From contig AAXZ01000004.1 in NCBI GenBank assembly GCA_000169395.1, forward strand, positions 62,001 to 126,000: DNA of 64,000 nt, read 5' to 3'. Positions 9,140-17,879 of the stretch are shown here, piece after piece. Under the pieces are notes generated by a model. That model had not been told where the DNA came from. It did no database searches and saw nothing but the letters and a program-made list of their open reading frames with translations. The stretch comes from Rhodobacteraceae bacterium HTCC2150. GTDB taxonomy: Bacteria > Pseudomonadota > Alphaproteobacteria > Rhodobacterales > Rhodobacteraceae. A program made the position numbers and the translations under genes. How positions within the stretch are numbered: position 1 is the stretch's first letter; every line of letters begins with the position of its first letter.

Positions 9140-10834
9140 TTATTTAACGCGGTGCCAATCAGCAACGTTCCACAATTCACTGTCCCAAACGTTTAGGATC
9201 ACGCCACCCAAGGAATTTGCATGGGCAGATAGACGACCACGGTGAACCAGTGGGATCATCATGCCGCGCTCAACAGCCATGTCATTCAAAGCACGGCCAA
9301 TTTCGGCACGGCCCGCAATGTCAGCAGTTGTTGAAAGTTTGGCGTGCAATGCATCATACTCTTCGTCACAGAAACGAGAGATGTTCTCACCTTGCCATTG
9401 TGTATCAGGGCGAGGTGCCTTGTCACAAAGACCATTGGCTAGATACGCTTGAGGGTCCGTACCGTTAAAGGTGTTCGCGTACATTTCCAGATCAGCATAG
9501 AACTTTTGGAACGTGTCTGGCGAACCAGCATCACCACCAAAGAACACAGATGCGTTGATGTTACGCAATTCTGTTTCGATACCGATTTCAGAGAACCACT
9601 GTTTGATCAGCGCTTGGAAATCTTGGCGAACAGCGTTGGTTGATGTTTGGTATAGGTACGAAAGACGAACGCCGTCTTTGGCACGTACGCCGTCACCACC
9701 CATTGCCCAACCAGCGGCATCCAACATCGCGTTGGCACCAGCAATATCTTGTTGATCACAAGTCATTGAAGTTGAGTTAAACGCGTCAGGTGCTGGGATC
9801 CAGTTACAGGTAACTTTACCCGCTGGGCCATAACCAACTTCTACAAGCAATGGACGGTCGATGGCCAATGACATCGCTTTGTACACAGCAGGATCAGACA
9901 AGGATGGGTGAGGGCGAACAACTGAACGCTCATCAGGGCCCAAAGCCGGATCATTGTTGGTGTTGTTCAACATGATACGCTCAACCAATGGACCAAAGCC
10001 TGCAACGGTTGTGCCTTTGCCGCCTTTTTCCATGTTCGCAATCACGTCGGGTGCCAATTGAAGGTTCCAAGCGTAATCAAATTCGCCAGTTTCCATCACA
10101 GCACGACCAGCCGCTGTCGCGTCGCCGCCACCTTTGAAGGTCAAGCTTGCAAATGCTGGCTTAGACGCATCACGGTAGTTTTCGTTTGCAACCATTGTAA
10201 TTACGTCATTTGGACGGAATTCAGTGACAACAAATGGACCTGTACCAATTGGGCCGAAGTTTTCAGCAGTACATTCAGATGCTTTTGCACCAGTACAATT
10301 GGCAAATTGTGCCGCTTGAATGATGGGGCTTTCGCCACCAACGAACGGACCGTATGGAACGGGCGTTGATTTTTCGAATGTTACTTTGACAGTTAGATCA
10401 TCAGGTGTTTCAACCGAAGTCACACCTTCAAATTTGGTCAACTGCGCACAGCCGCCTTCTGGGTTCATACAATAGTCGGCGGTGAATTTCACATCAGCCG
10501 ATGTGAACGGTGTGCCGTCTGACCACAAAAGGCCAGGTGCGATTTTCCAAGTGATGGACGTTAGGTCAGCAGATACGCCGCCGTTTGCCACAGTTGGAAT
10601 TTCAGCAGCCAACCATGGAACCAATTCACCTTTTTCATTGTAACGCGCCAATGGCTCGATGATCAAAGATGCTGATTCTACGTCTTTCGTACCACCTGAT
10701 AGAAAGGGGTTTAGAATCGATGGGGCTTGCCAATAAATGATGCTGACGTTGCCGTCCGCACCCCGTTCGGCCAATGCCATTGGCGCGATTGCCGCAAAGG
10801 CAACTGCACTTAGCAGGGTTTTCTTGAAATTCAT
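9140..10834 (-). CDS. Peptide/opine ABC transporter substrate-binding protein
   Basis: A 564-residue periplasmic binding protein of the SBP family 5 (DppA/OppA) type. The ATG at 10834 is preceded by AGGAGA and opens a clear Sec signal peptide (MNFKKTLLSAV, then a hydrophobic core ending PMALA), with cleavage expected before ERGADG. Family features include LSDGTPFTSADVKFT-like text (written LWSDGTPFTSADVKFT) and SLAIDRPLLVEVGYG. It delivers ligand to the two permeases encoded downstream. The ligand is unknown; the nearby ArgE-like deacylase hints at an N-acylated amino acid or peptide. Confidence 0.93.
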   Translation of the reverse strand: MNFKKTLLSAVAFAAIAPMALAERGADGNVSIIYWQAPSILNPFLSGGTKDVESASLIIEPLARYNEKGELVPWLAAEIPTVANGGVSADLTSITWKIAPGLLWSDGTPFTSADVKFTADYCMNPEGGCAQLTKFEGVTSVETPDDLTVKVTFEKSTPVPYGPFVGGESPIIQAAQFANCTGAKASECTAENFGPIGTGPFVVTEFRPNDVITMVANENYRDASKPAFASLTFKGGGDATAAGRAVMETGEFDYAWNLQLAPDVIANMEKGGKGTTVAGFGPLVERIMLNNTNNDPALGPDERSVVRPHPSLSDPAVYKAMSLAIDRPLLVEVGYGPAGKVTCNWIPAPDAFNSTSMTCDQQDIAGANAMLDAAGWAMGGDGVRAKDGVRLSYLYQTSTNAVRQDFQALIKQWFSEIGIETELRNINASVFFGGDAGSPDTFQKFYADLEMYANTFNGTDPQAYLANGLCDKAPRPDTQWQGENISRFCDEEYDALHAKLSTTADIAGRAEIGRALNDMAVERGMMIPLVHRGRLSAHANSLGGVILNVWDSELWNVADWHRVK

Positions 10835-11170
10835 TTCACTTCTCCTGTTGTGACGCACGATATTTTTTAAACATTAAAACCAACGCTTTAGTCTATCGTA
10901 TCGTCTATTGTCGGGGCCTTCAAAAGCAGTTTCAAAGCCCACGCATGCAGGTATCCCATGATAAGATGATCCAAAAAGCAAGGGTTTGTTAAAAGATTCT
11001 GGTCGGGCGATCCAATTTTTTTACCAAAAGGTCAATTTTTTCCTTTGTTCATTGATCCAAATCGGCAAAAGTTTTTTTGCTGCGTAAAATCATGTCGCTT
11101 GGGTTGATTGACAGGCCCTGCACAATGTCGCTAGCGTGATCCAAAGTACCTTCAAAAAGGCGTTTCCTTT
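10835..11170. promoter_or_regulatory. Divergent promoter region of the peptide ABC importer
   Basis: A 336-bp non-coding gap separates the leftward binding-protein operon from the rightward ATPase gene and must hold both promoters. Facing right, TTGACA at 11108-11113 is a good -35 element, with a CTAGCG/TAGCGT sequence about 17-18 bases later as a weak -10. The middle is rich in A/T-runs. I found no convincing palindromic operator. The promoter assignment is by eye. Confidence 0.4.
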
Positions 11171-12982
11171 ATGCTCGATCAACCTGTCGCCTCTATCAAA
11201 AATCTTCGCGTCGAATTTGCCACGCGATCTGGCACTGTTGTTGGGGTCGAAGATGTTTCATTCGACGTTCACGAAGGTGAGACAGTTTGCATCGTAGGTG
11301 AAAGTGGTTCTGGCAAATCAGTGTCGGCACTTTCCTTGATGCGACTTGTGGAATTTGGCGGTGGTGAAATTGCAAACGGCAAACTGTTGTTTGATCGCGG
11401 CGAGGATGTCGTTGATGTAGCAACAACCAAGACCGAAGCGATGCGCCGCATTCGCGGTAATCAAATCGGCATGATCTTTCAGGAACCGATGACATCGCTA
11501 AATCCGGTGTTCACAATCGGTCGCCAGCTAAGCGAAGGTTTACGCCTGCACAAAAAAATGACCAAGGCCCAAGCCGAAGAACGTGTTTTGGAATTGTTAA
11601 GGGAAGTGCGCATTCCAGAACCAGAACGCCGTCTTACGCAATATCCCCATGAACTGTCCGGCGGTATGCGCCAACGCGTGGTTATCGCAATGGCGATGGC
11701 CTGTAAGCCACGCTTGTTGATTTGTGATGAACCAACAACGGCGCTTGATGTTACGATCCAAGCAGAAATTTTGGCCTTGATTGACCGCCTGAAACGCGAA
11801 AGCGGCACGGCTGTGATGTTCATTACGCACGATATGGCCGTTGTTGCCCAAATGGCAGACCGCGTGATCGTCATGTTCCGTGGCAATAAGGTGGAAGAGG
11901 GCACGGTTGATCAAATTTTCAACGCGCCGCAACATGATTATACCAAAGCATTGCTGGGCGCTGTGCCTAAACTAGGCGAAATGGCGGGCACAACCGAACC
12001 ACAACCGATGCAATTGATGGGGCGGGAAAGCAAAGCATTTGAAGTAAAAAACAAGGCTGAACCAGAAGTATTGTTAGAGGTGAACAATCTAACGACGCGT
12101 TTTGATGTGAAAGGCGGACTTTTACGCCGCAACATCGCGCGGGTTCATGCCGTAGAAGACGTATCCTTTAAGATTAAACAAGGTCAAACGCTGTCGCTTG
12201 TGGGCGAAAGTGGGTGTGGTAAATCCAGCTGTGGACGTTCAATCTTAAAGCTCGTGACGCCGCATTCAGGCGAGGTTTTGGTCAATGGCCGTAACATGCT
12301 GGATCTGGACGGCGATGAATTGCGTATGGCGCGCCGAGATATGCAAATGGTGTTTCAGGATCCCTTTGCCTCGCTCAATCCAACAATGAAATTGTTCGAT
12401 CAAGTTGCCGAGCCGCTTGAAAATTTTGGAATCATGGGCGGGCAAGAACTGCGGGATAAGGTGACCGAATTATTTGATCGCGTTGAATTGCCCCGTTCCT
12501 TTTTGCATCGCTTTCCTCATGAAATGTCGGGCGGGCAACGCCAACGTGTTGCCATTGCCAGGGCGCTGGCCTTGTCACCAAAACTGATTATTGCTGATGA
12601 AGCTGTGTCAGCGCTGGATGTGTCTGTTCAAGCGCAAGTGTTGAACCTTTTCATGGAGTTACAGGCCGAACTTGGTATTTCTATCCTGTTCATCAGTCAC
12701 GACATGGCGGTTGTGGAACGTGTGTCTCACCATACGGCAGTGATGTACCTTGGCCGGATCGTGGAAATTGGCCCCCGTGCGCAAATTTTTGAAAACCCGC
12801 AGCATGAATATACGAAAACACTATTGTCGGCTGTGCCGGTTGCCGATCCTTCGCGCCGCAAAGTTGAAAAAGATTTGAATTTTAAACCGATTCCGTCGCC
12901 AATATTCCCAATGGATTATGAACCGAAACCCTCTGTGTATACTGAGGTATCGCCCGAACACTTTGTTTTGCAGGACATCTAA
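11171..12982 (+). CDS. Fused dipeptide ABC transporter ATP-binding protein (DppD-DppF type)
   Basis: A 603-residue protein with two complete ABC ATPase domains in one chain, about residues 1-270 and 300-570. The first has Walker A GESGSGKS, signature LSGGMRQR and Walker B LLICDEPTTALD; the second has GESGCGKS, MSGGQRQR and LIIADEAVSALD. Each domain ends in an oligopeptide-transporter C-terminal extension. It powers the importer encoded divergently. The last base of its stop codon is the first base of the following deacylase start, so translation is coupled. Confidence 0.95.
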   Translation: MLDQPVASIKNLRVEFATRSGTVVGVEDVSFDVHEGETVCIVGESGSGKSVSALSLMRLVEFGGGEIANGKLLFDRGEDVVDVATTKTEAMRRIRGNQIGMIFQEPMTSLNPVFTIGRQLSEGLRLHKKMTKAQAEERVLELLREVRIPEPERRLTQYPHELSGGMRQRVVIAMAMACKPRLLICDEPTTALDVTIQAEILALIDRLKRESGTAVMFITHDMAVVAQMADRVIVMFRGNKVEEGTVDQIFNAPQHDYTKALLGAVPKLGEMAGTTEPQPMQLMGRESKAFEVKNKAEPEVLLEVNNLTTRFDVKGGLLRRNIARVHAVEDVSFKIKQGQTLSLVGESGCGKSSCGRSILKLVTPHSGEVLVNGRNMLDLDGDELRMARRDMQMVFQDPFASLNPTMKLFDQVAEPLENFGIMGGQELRDKVTELFDRVELPRSFLHRFPHEMSGGQRQRVAIARALALSPKLIIADEAVSALDVSVQAQVLNLFMELQAELGISILFISHDMAVVERVSHHTAVMYLGRIVEIGPRAQIFENPQHEYTKTLLSAVPVADPSRRKVEKDLNFKPIPSPIFPMDYEPKPSVYTEVSPEHFVLQDI

Positions 12983-14142
12983 TGACTAATCTTTCAGCGC
13001 GTGAAATTTTGGATATCTTGGTCGCATTTCCATCCGTTAGTCGTGACAGCAACCTGCCTTTGATCGAATGGGTAGAGGAATACCTGAACGGTTTTGGGGT
13101 AAATTCTCACCGTGTATACAATGAAGAAGGCGACAAAGCATCGCTTTTCGCCAATGTTGGCCCTGATGCCGAAGGCGGCACCATTTTTTCTGGCCACACG
13201 GATGTTGTGCCCGTGGATGGTCAGGAATGGCACACTGATCCGTTTGTTGTCACAGAAAAAGACGGGCTGCTTTATGGCCGTGGCACGTGTGACATGAAAG
13301 GGTATCTTGCCTGTGCTTTGGCGGCGGTTCCCTATGCTTTATCCTTGAATTTGAAACGTCCCATGCAACTGGCCTTCAGCTATGACGAAGAAGTTGGATG
13401 CACGGGTGCGCCACCAATGATCGATGCCATGGTCAAAACCCTACCGCGTGCAGATGTTGCGGTGATTGGCGAACCTTCGATGATGAAAGCGGTGACCAGC
13501 CATAAGGGTGGCATTGGGTTCATGTTGAACATCAAGGGTTTCGAAATACATTCCTCGCTTATGCATCAAGGGGTGAATGCGATCATGGAGGGTGCCCGAA
13601 TTATCGAGTGGGCCAATCAACAAAACACCGAAATTCGAGCCGCTAAACCTACGCCACTTGCGCAAAGCTTCAATCCACCGTTTACCACGCTGCACGTTGG
13701 TCAAATTTCCGGCGGAACCGCGCATAATATCACGGCCAAAGATTGCGCATTTGGCGTGGATTTCCGATTTGTGCCCGGCGAAAATCAAGATGATTGGTGC
13801 GATAAATTGGCCGCCAAAGTCGCCGAAGTCGAAAAAGGAATGCAAGCTGTTGTGCCAGAAACCAGCATTTCAATGGTGCGCCGCTTTAACGTACCTGCGT
13901 TGCAACCCGAAAAAGAGGGTGCCGCCGAAGGAATGGTTCGCGGGCTAACAGGTGATAATGGAACCCATGTTGTCAGCTACGGCACCGAAGCGGGACAGTT
14001 TCAAGAACGCGGATATTCATCTGTGATTTGTGGCCCAGGTGATATCGCACAGGCGCACCAGCCGGATGAATTCCTAAGTGTTGAGCAATTTAAACAGGGT
14101 GAAAAATTTGTGCGCCAGCTGGTTTATTTGCTGGCACACTAG
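12982..14142 (+). CDS. argE: Acetylornithine deacetylase family M20 peptidase (ArgE-like)
   Basis: A 386-residue zinc-dependent M20 hydrolase of the ArgE type, which removes the acetyl group from N-acetylornithine. Metal-ligand motifs are visible: FSGHTDVVPVDG, GRGTCDMKG, and SYDEEVGCTGAP with the catalytic Glu pair. A dimerisation domain lies in the middle (about 180-290), and the late metal ligand His sits in DIAQAHQPDEF. Overlap with the ABC ATPase gene suggests it acts on a substrate brought in by that importer, so it may be catabolic rather than biosynthetic; the symbol reflects family resemblance. Confidence 0.85.
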   Translation: MTNLSAREILDILVAFPSVSRDSNLPLIEWVEEYLNGFGVNSHRVYNEEGDKASLFANVGPDAEGGTIFSGHTDVVPVDGQEWHTDPFVVTEKDGLLYGRGTCDMKGYLACALAAVPYALSLNLKRPMQLAFSYDEEVGCTGAPPMIDAMVKTLPRADVAVIGEPSMMKAVTSHKGGIGFMLNIKGFEIHSSLMHQGVNAIMEGARIIEWANQQNTEIRAAKPTPLAQSFNPPFTTLHVGQISGGTAHNITAKDCAFGVDFRFVPGENQDDWCDKLAAKVAEVEKGMQAVVPETSISMVRRFNVPALQPEKEGAAEGMVRGLTGDNGTHVVSYGTEAGQFQERGYSSVICGPGDIAQAHQPDEFLSVEQFKQGEKFVRQLVYLLAH

Positions 14143-14148
14143 ATTGCT

Positions 14149-14520
14149 TTAGTTAGAACCAAAGCCGTGTTTCCAAACGATCGAAGCAAACATCACAACG
14201 GACAAAATCGTAAGTACTGAACCGATTTTGGCCAGTGTTTCACCTGATCCCGATACGGCCATGACGATGCCAGGTACGATGGTGACAACACCAAGCACAG
14301 CGGTCACAAAATGGACAGTGGCCATTGTTCCCGTCGCCGCAGGCGTCAGGCGGTAATAAATCGCGGCAATCGACATCACGACAAACCCGATCAAGTTAAG
14401 ATGCGCGTGCGCAGCTGACAATCCGTGATCACCGGAGGCCGACATTTGTATGCCCCAAGCCATGCCCACAAGCAGTGAAACAATCCCTACCAATAAAAAA
14501 TTTCTAGCAATGTTATTCAT
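14149..14520 (-). CDS. Small four-helix membrane protein with an oxidase-like HAHLNL motif
   Basis: A 123-residue protein made almost wholly of four hydrophobic segments (about residues 8-28, 38-58, 66-90 and 96-115). The second helix begins AAHAHLNLIGF, which resembles the heme-ligand helix of cbb3 and heme-copper oxidase subunit I, where the His in HAHxNxxG binds heme. It is far too short to be an oxidase. It may be a heme-binding membrane protein. The function is unknown, and its neighbours are a LysR gene (divergent) and the ArgE-like gene (convergent). Confidence 0.6.
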   Translation of the reverse strand: MNNIARNFLLVGIVSLLVGMAWGIQMSASGDHGLSAAHAHLNLIGFVVMSIAAIYYRLTPAATGTMATVHFVTAVLGVVTIVPGIVMAVSGSGETLAKIGSVLTILSVVMFASIVWKHGFGSN

Positions 14521-14537
14521 TTTAGTCCCCTCTGAGT

Positions 14538-14555
14538 AACGTTTTTAACAACGTT
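14538..14555. promoter_or_regulatory. Repeated AACGTT element upstream of the small membrane protein
   Basis: Two copies of the self-complementary hexamer AACGTT, at 14538-14543 and 14550-14555, are spaced one helical turn apart (12 bases start to start), 18-35 bases before the leftward gene. The phasing suggests a dimeric regulator site, but no known consensus is matched. Confidence 0.35.
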
Positions 14556-14569
14556 CATAATTTTAGTAT

Positions 14570-14599
14570 ATTTATCAGAGAAAATTTAATATGATAAAT
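14570..14599. promoter_or_regulatory. Inverted repeat upstream of the LysR gene
   Basis: A perfect 8-bp inverted repeat, ATTTATCA (14570-14577) and TGATAAAT (14592-14599), with a 14-base AT-rich spacer, lies 30-59 bases before the LysR start. Its size and position fit a LysR-type autoregulatory site, though the T-N11-A core is not clearly placed. Confidence 0.4.
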
Positions 14600-14628
14600 T
14601 GATTGATCATATATGTGGAATTTGTCTG

Positions 14629-15579
14629 ATGAATTTGAATGGCTTTGATCTTAACTTATTGCGGGTTTTGGATGCTTTGCTGCGCGAAGGGTCTACTGTT
14701 AAGGCGGGTGAACGGGTGGGGCTGTCACAACCCGCGGTTTCTGCGGCATTAAAACGACTGCGGGAATCTTTGAATGACCCTCTTTTTGTGCGGCAGGGCA
14801 AAGGACTTGTGCCAACGAAATTTGCTAAAGAAATTGAACTACCTTTGCACTCAGTTTTAGATCAGGTGCAATCCTTATTGACCGCTTCTGTGCAATTTGA
14901 TCCCCGAGTTTCAGAACAAATTTTCCGTATATCGGGTTCCGATTTTTTCGCAGAAATGCTGATGCCACAATTGGCAAGTCGGGTGTCAGAGCTTGCGCCA
15001 AACATGAGGGTTTTGTTGGTGGATCTCGTACCAGATAATTATATTGATACTTTGGAAAAGTATTCCGTTGATCTGGCCTTACTACCCACATTAAATTTCC
15101 CCGATTGGGTTGATAGCCGGCCGGTTTTTCGATCGAGATACGCCATGATCGCGCGGACAGATCATATCGAATTGAAACGCGCAAAGGTTTCTGCGGGTGC
15201 CCCAGTACCCTTAGATTTGTTTTGTAAACTCGGTCATTTATTGATGTCTCCGGAGGGGAAACTTAGGTCCCATACCGACGAAAAATTGGCGACGATGGGG
15301 CGCAAACGACAGGTTATTATGACCATGCCGTTCTTTTCGGGAATTATTCGCACAGTGGCGCAAAGTGATTTGGTTGCACTCATCCCTGAAAGACTCGCGC
15401 GTCACATGGCGCCCCAAATGGGATTAGAAATTTACCAACCTCCGATGAACTTTCGTGTCGAGTTGTTGAAAATGGCATGGCACAAACGGTTCACAAATGA
15501 TCCGGCGCATCGCTGGTTGCGGGATCAGATTGCCGAGCTATTGTTGCCATTGAACGAGAATGAAGAACCCTTGGTTTAA
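14629..15579 (+). CDS. LysR family transcriptional regulator
   Basis: A 316-residue regulator. The N-terminal winged helix is clear (DLNLLRVLDALLREGSTVKAG, then SQPAVSAALKRLR), followed by a type 2 periplasmic-binding-like effector domain from about residue 95. I prefer the ATG at 14629 because the family begins with the short MNxxxFDLNLL pattern; an upstream TTG has no clear ribosome site. It is divergent from the small membrane protein and lies 66 bases before the M20 amidohydrolase, its most likely target. Confidence 0.9.
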   Translation: MNLNGFDLNLLRVLDALLREGSTVKAGERVGLSQPAVSAALKRLRESLNDPLFVRQGKGLVPTKFAKEIELPLHSVLDQVQSLLTASVQFDPRVSEQIFRISGSDFFAEMLMPQLASRVSELAPNMRVLLVDLVPDNYIDTLEKYSVDLALLPTLNFPDWVDSRPVFRSRYAMIARTDHIELKRAKVSAGAPVPLDLFCKLGHLLMSPEGKLRSHTDEKLATMGRKRQVIMTMPFFSGIIRTVAQSDLVALIPERLARHMAPQMGLEIYQPPMNFRVELLKMAWHKRFTNDPAHRWLRDQIAELLLPLNENEEPLV

Positions 15580-15645
15580 TGCTTGCAGGCAACAAGAAGT
15601 TAAGCCAAGCTTCAAGAAACTCACATAAATCAGGAATGCATCAAC

Positions 15646-16812
15646 ATGCCAGTCGTAAACCGTTTCGCCGAATTATTGCCAGAAATCACCGAATGGCGTC
15701 GCGATATTCACCAACATCCCGAAATTTTATTCGAAACGCACCGCACGTCCAAAGTTGTGTCTGACAAACTTACATCCTTTGGGTGTGATGAGGTTGTGAC
15801 GGGCATTGGCCGCACTGGCGTTGTCGGCGTGATTAACGGCAAAACCGATACCAAGGGGCGTGTGATTGGTCTGCGTGCGGATATGGATGCCTTGCCGATA
15901 TTTGAGGCCACGGGGCTGGAATATGCCTCAAAAACACCGGGTGCAATGCATGCATGTGGTCACGATGGACACACCGCAATGTTGCTGGGGGCGGCGAAAT
16001 ATTTGGCTGAAACCCGCAATTTTGACGGCAAAGTCGTTTTGATCTTTCAACCCGCCGAAGAGGGCGGCGGCGGCGGTCGTGAAATGTGCGAAGACGGCAT
16101 GATGGATCGTTGGGGCATTGACGAGGTTTACGGCATGCACAATTGGCCAGGCAAGCCAACAGGCAGCTTTTCAATTCGTTCGGGTGCGTTTTTCGCCGCG
16201 ACGGATACCTTTGAAATCACAGTGACGGGCAAGGGTGGTCACGCAGCCAAGCCAAATGAATCAATCGATACAACAGTGATTGCCAGCCAAATGGTGTTGG
16301 CATTGCAAACAATTGCCAGCCGGAATGCCGACCCAATCATGCAAATCGTCGTTTCGGTCACATCCTTTGAAACCGAAAGCAAAGCGTTCAACGTCATTCC
16401 AGAAACGGTTACGTTGCGCGGTACTGTGCGCACGCTGGATGAAGATACGCGTGGTCTGGCCGAGGAACGTCTGAAATCAATTTGCGATCATACGGCCAAA
16501 GCCTTTGGTGGGAATGCCGACGTCAACTTTATGCGTGGGTACCCTGTTATGGTGAACACTGAAATTGAAACAGAATATGCTGCCGCGGCTGCGCGTAAGA
16601 TTTCTGGCGCTTGTGATGAGGCACCGCTTGTTATGGGCGGCGAGGATTTTGCCTATTTGCTAGAAGAGCGTCCCGGTGCCTATATTCTGGTTGGTAATGG
16701 CGACACGGCAATGGTGCACCATCCGGAATACAATTTTAACGATGAGGCCATTCCAGCTGGGTGTAGCTGGTGGGTTGAAATGGCTGAATCGCGTTTGCCA
16801 CTTGCAGATTAG
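15646..16812 (+). CDS. M20 family amidohydrolase (hippurate hydrolase-like)
   Basis: A 388-residue metal-dependent hydrolase of the amidohydrolase/HipO/IAA-amino-acid-hydrolase branch of M20. The metal site appears intact: MHACGHDGHTAML (about 101-113), QPAEEGGGGG with the general-base Glu, GMHNWPG, and a late VHHPEYNFND His. Such enzymes split N-acyl or N-aroyl amino acids. The preceding LysR gene may control it. Its stop codon overlaps the convergent FAD-oxidoreductase stop codon. Confidence 0.88.
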   Translation: MPVVNRFAELLPEITEWRRDIHQHPEILFETHRTSKVVSDKLTSFGCDEVVTGIGRTGVVGVINGKTDTKGRVIGLRADMDALPIFEATGLEYASKTPGAMHACGHDGHTAMLLGAAKYLAETRNFDGKVVLIFQPAEEGGGGGREMCEDGMMDRWGIDEVYGMHNWPGKPTGSFSIRSGAFFAATDTFEITVTGKGGHAAKPNESIDTTVIASQMVLALQTIASRNADPIMQIVVSVTSFETESKAFNVIPETVTLRGTVRTLDEDTRGLAEERLKSICDHTAKAFGGNADVNFMRGYPVMVNTEIETEYAAAAARKISGACDEAPLVMGGEDFAYLLEERPGAYILVGNGDTAMVHHPEYNFNDEAIPAGCSWWVEMAESRLPLAD

Positions 16813-17879
16813 GCAAATCTGTTTGGTCTAAACTCTGCCAGCATCTTTTCGGTATGGCCGTGCAAAATCTCTTGCGCGGCCATTTTTCCAACTAAAGGCG
16901 CCAATGTAATGCCGCTGTGCATTGTTGCCACGTAAAGCCCGCCAATTGCGCCGATCGCGGGAAATCCATCTTTCGGCACGGGTCGCAATCCTTGATGGAT
17001 ATGAGAAATTTCAACATCTTTAGCGGCAGGCAGACGGGCGTGCAGGCGTGCCAGCATTCGCGCGGCAAACGCGTCGACATCCTTATCAATAGCATCATTT
17101 AATCCGCCACCTGAAAAGATCTCGCCCATGGTGAAACGTCCGTCTGGATCTTGTCTGAAATGCACATCCGTTGACATAATAATGTGATTTATTAACGGCT
17201 TGGTCGGTGTGGTTTGTAGGATGATACCCCGTTGATTATCCATTGGCAGGTTGATTTCAGCGGTTGCTAAAAGTGTTTCACTGGCGGCACCAACGGCAAT
17301 GATGATGTTATCAGCAAACAAATCACCCTTGTTCGTTTTAACACCAACGACGTTTTCGCCGTCACGCAAAATGCCCAATACTTTGGTGTCCGTTGAAACC
17401 TTGCCGTCGCCCGCGATCACATTGGCCAGCAACGCATTGCTAAGACCTGTACCATTCGCGGCACCCTCGTGTTTAGTTAAAATTGCATGGGCCGGTGGGC
17501 CTGCCAAATTTGGCTCTAATTGGTGAATTTTATCTGTTTCAATGATTTCGTGCGGATAGGCACGGCGCGTTAATTCGCGTGCTTGATCCCAAAAATCATT
17601 TCCTTCGTCTTCCCACCAAATGCAACCATTCCATTGCGTGGTTTGATCGATATCTAATTCCCTAGCCAATGCACGATGTTCGTCGATTGCCTTGTGACGC
17701 AACGCAAAATAGGCGTCGCTTTCGGCAAAGCTTGCATTGATCCAGCCAAAGGATTTTCCGCTAGCGCCTTTACCAATACCGTCGTTATCAACCACGTGGA
17801 CTTTGGCACCAGCTTTGGCACAATGATAGGCAATTGAGGCACCAATAATGCCCGCGCCAACAACTAAAACATCAGACAT
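16809..17879 (-). CDS. FAD-dependent oxidoreductase (D-amino-acid dehydrogenase/DAO family)
   Basis: A 356-residue flavoprotein with an N-terminal dinucleotide-binding motif VVGAGIIGASIAYH and the second family motif GKGASGKSFGWIN. The C-terminal half contains the GLRPVPKDGFPAIG segment and a final GITLAPLVG, as in DadA and glycine-oxidase-like DAO enzymes. It probably oxidises a secondary or D-amino acid. It overlaps the upstream Gfo/Idh/MocA gene by 8 bases, making the third gene of a leftward operon. Confidence 0.87.
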   Translation of the reverse strand: MSDVLVVGAGIIGASIAYHCAKAGAKVHVVDNDGIGKGASGKSFGWINASFAESDAYFALRHKAIDEHRALARELDIDQTTQWNGCIWWEDEGNDFWDQARELTRRAYPHEIIETDKIHQLEPNLAGPPAHAILTKHEGAANGTGLSNALLANVIAGDGKVSTDTKVLGILRDGENVVGVKTNKGDLFADNIIIAVGAASETLLATAEINLPMDNQRGIILQTTPTKPLINHIIMSTDVHFRQDPDGRFTMGEIFSGGGLNDAIDKDVDAFAARMLARLHARLPAAKDVEISHIHQGLRPVPKDGFPAIGAIGGLYVATMHSGITLAPLVGKMAAQEILHGHTEKMLAEFRPNRFA

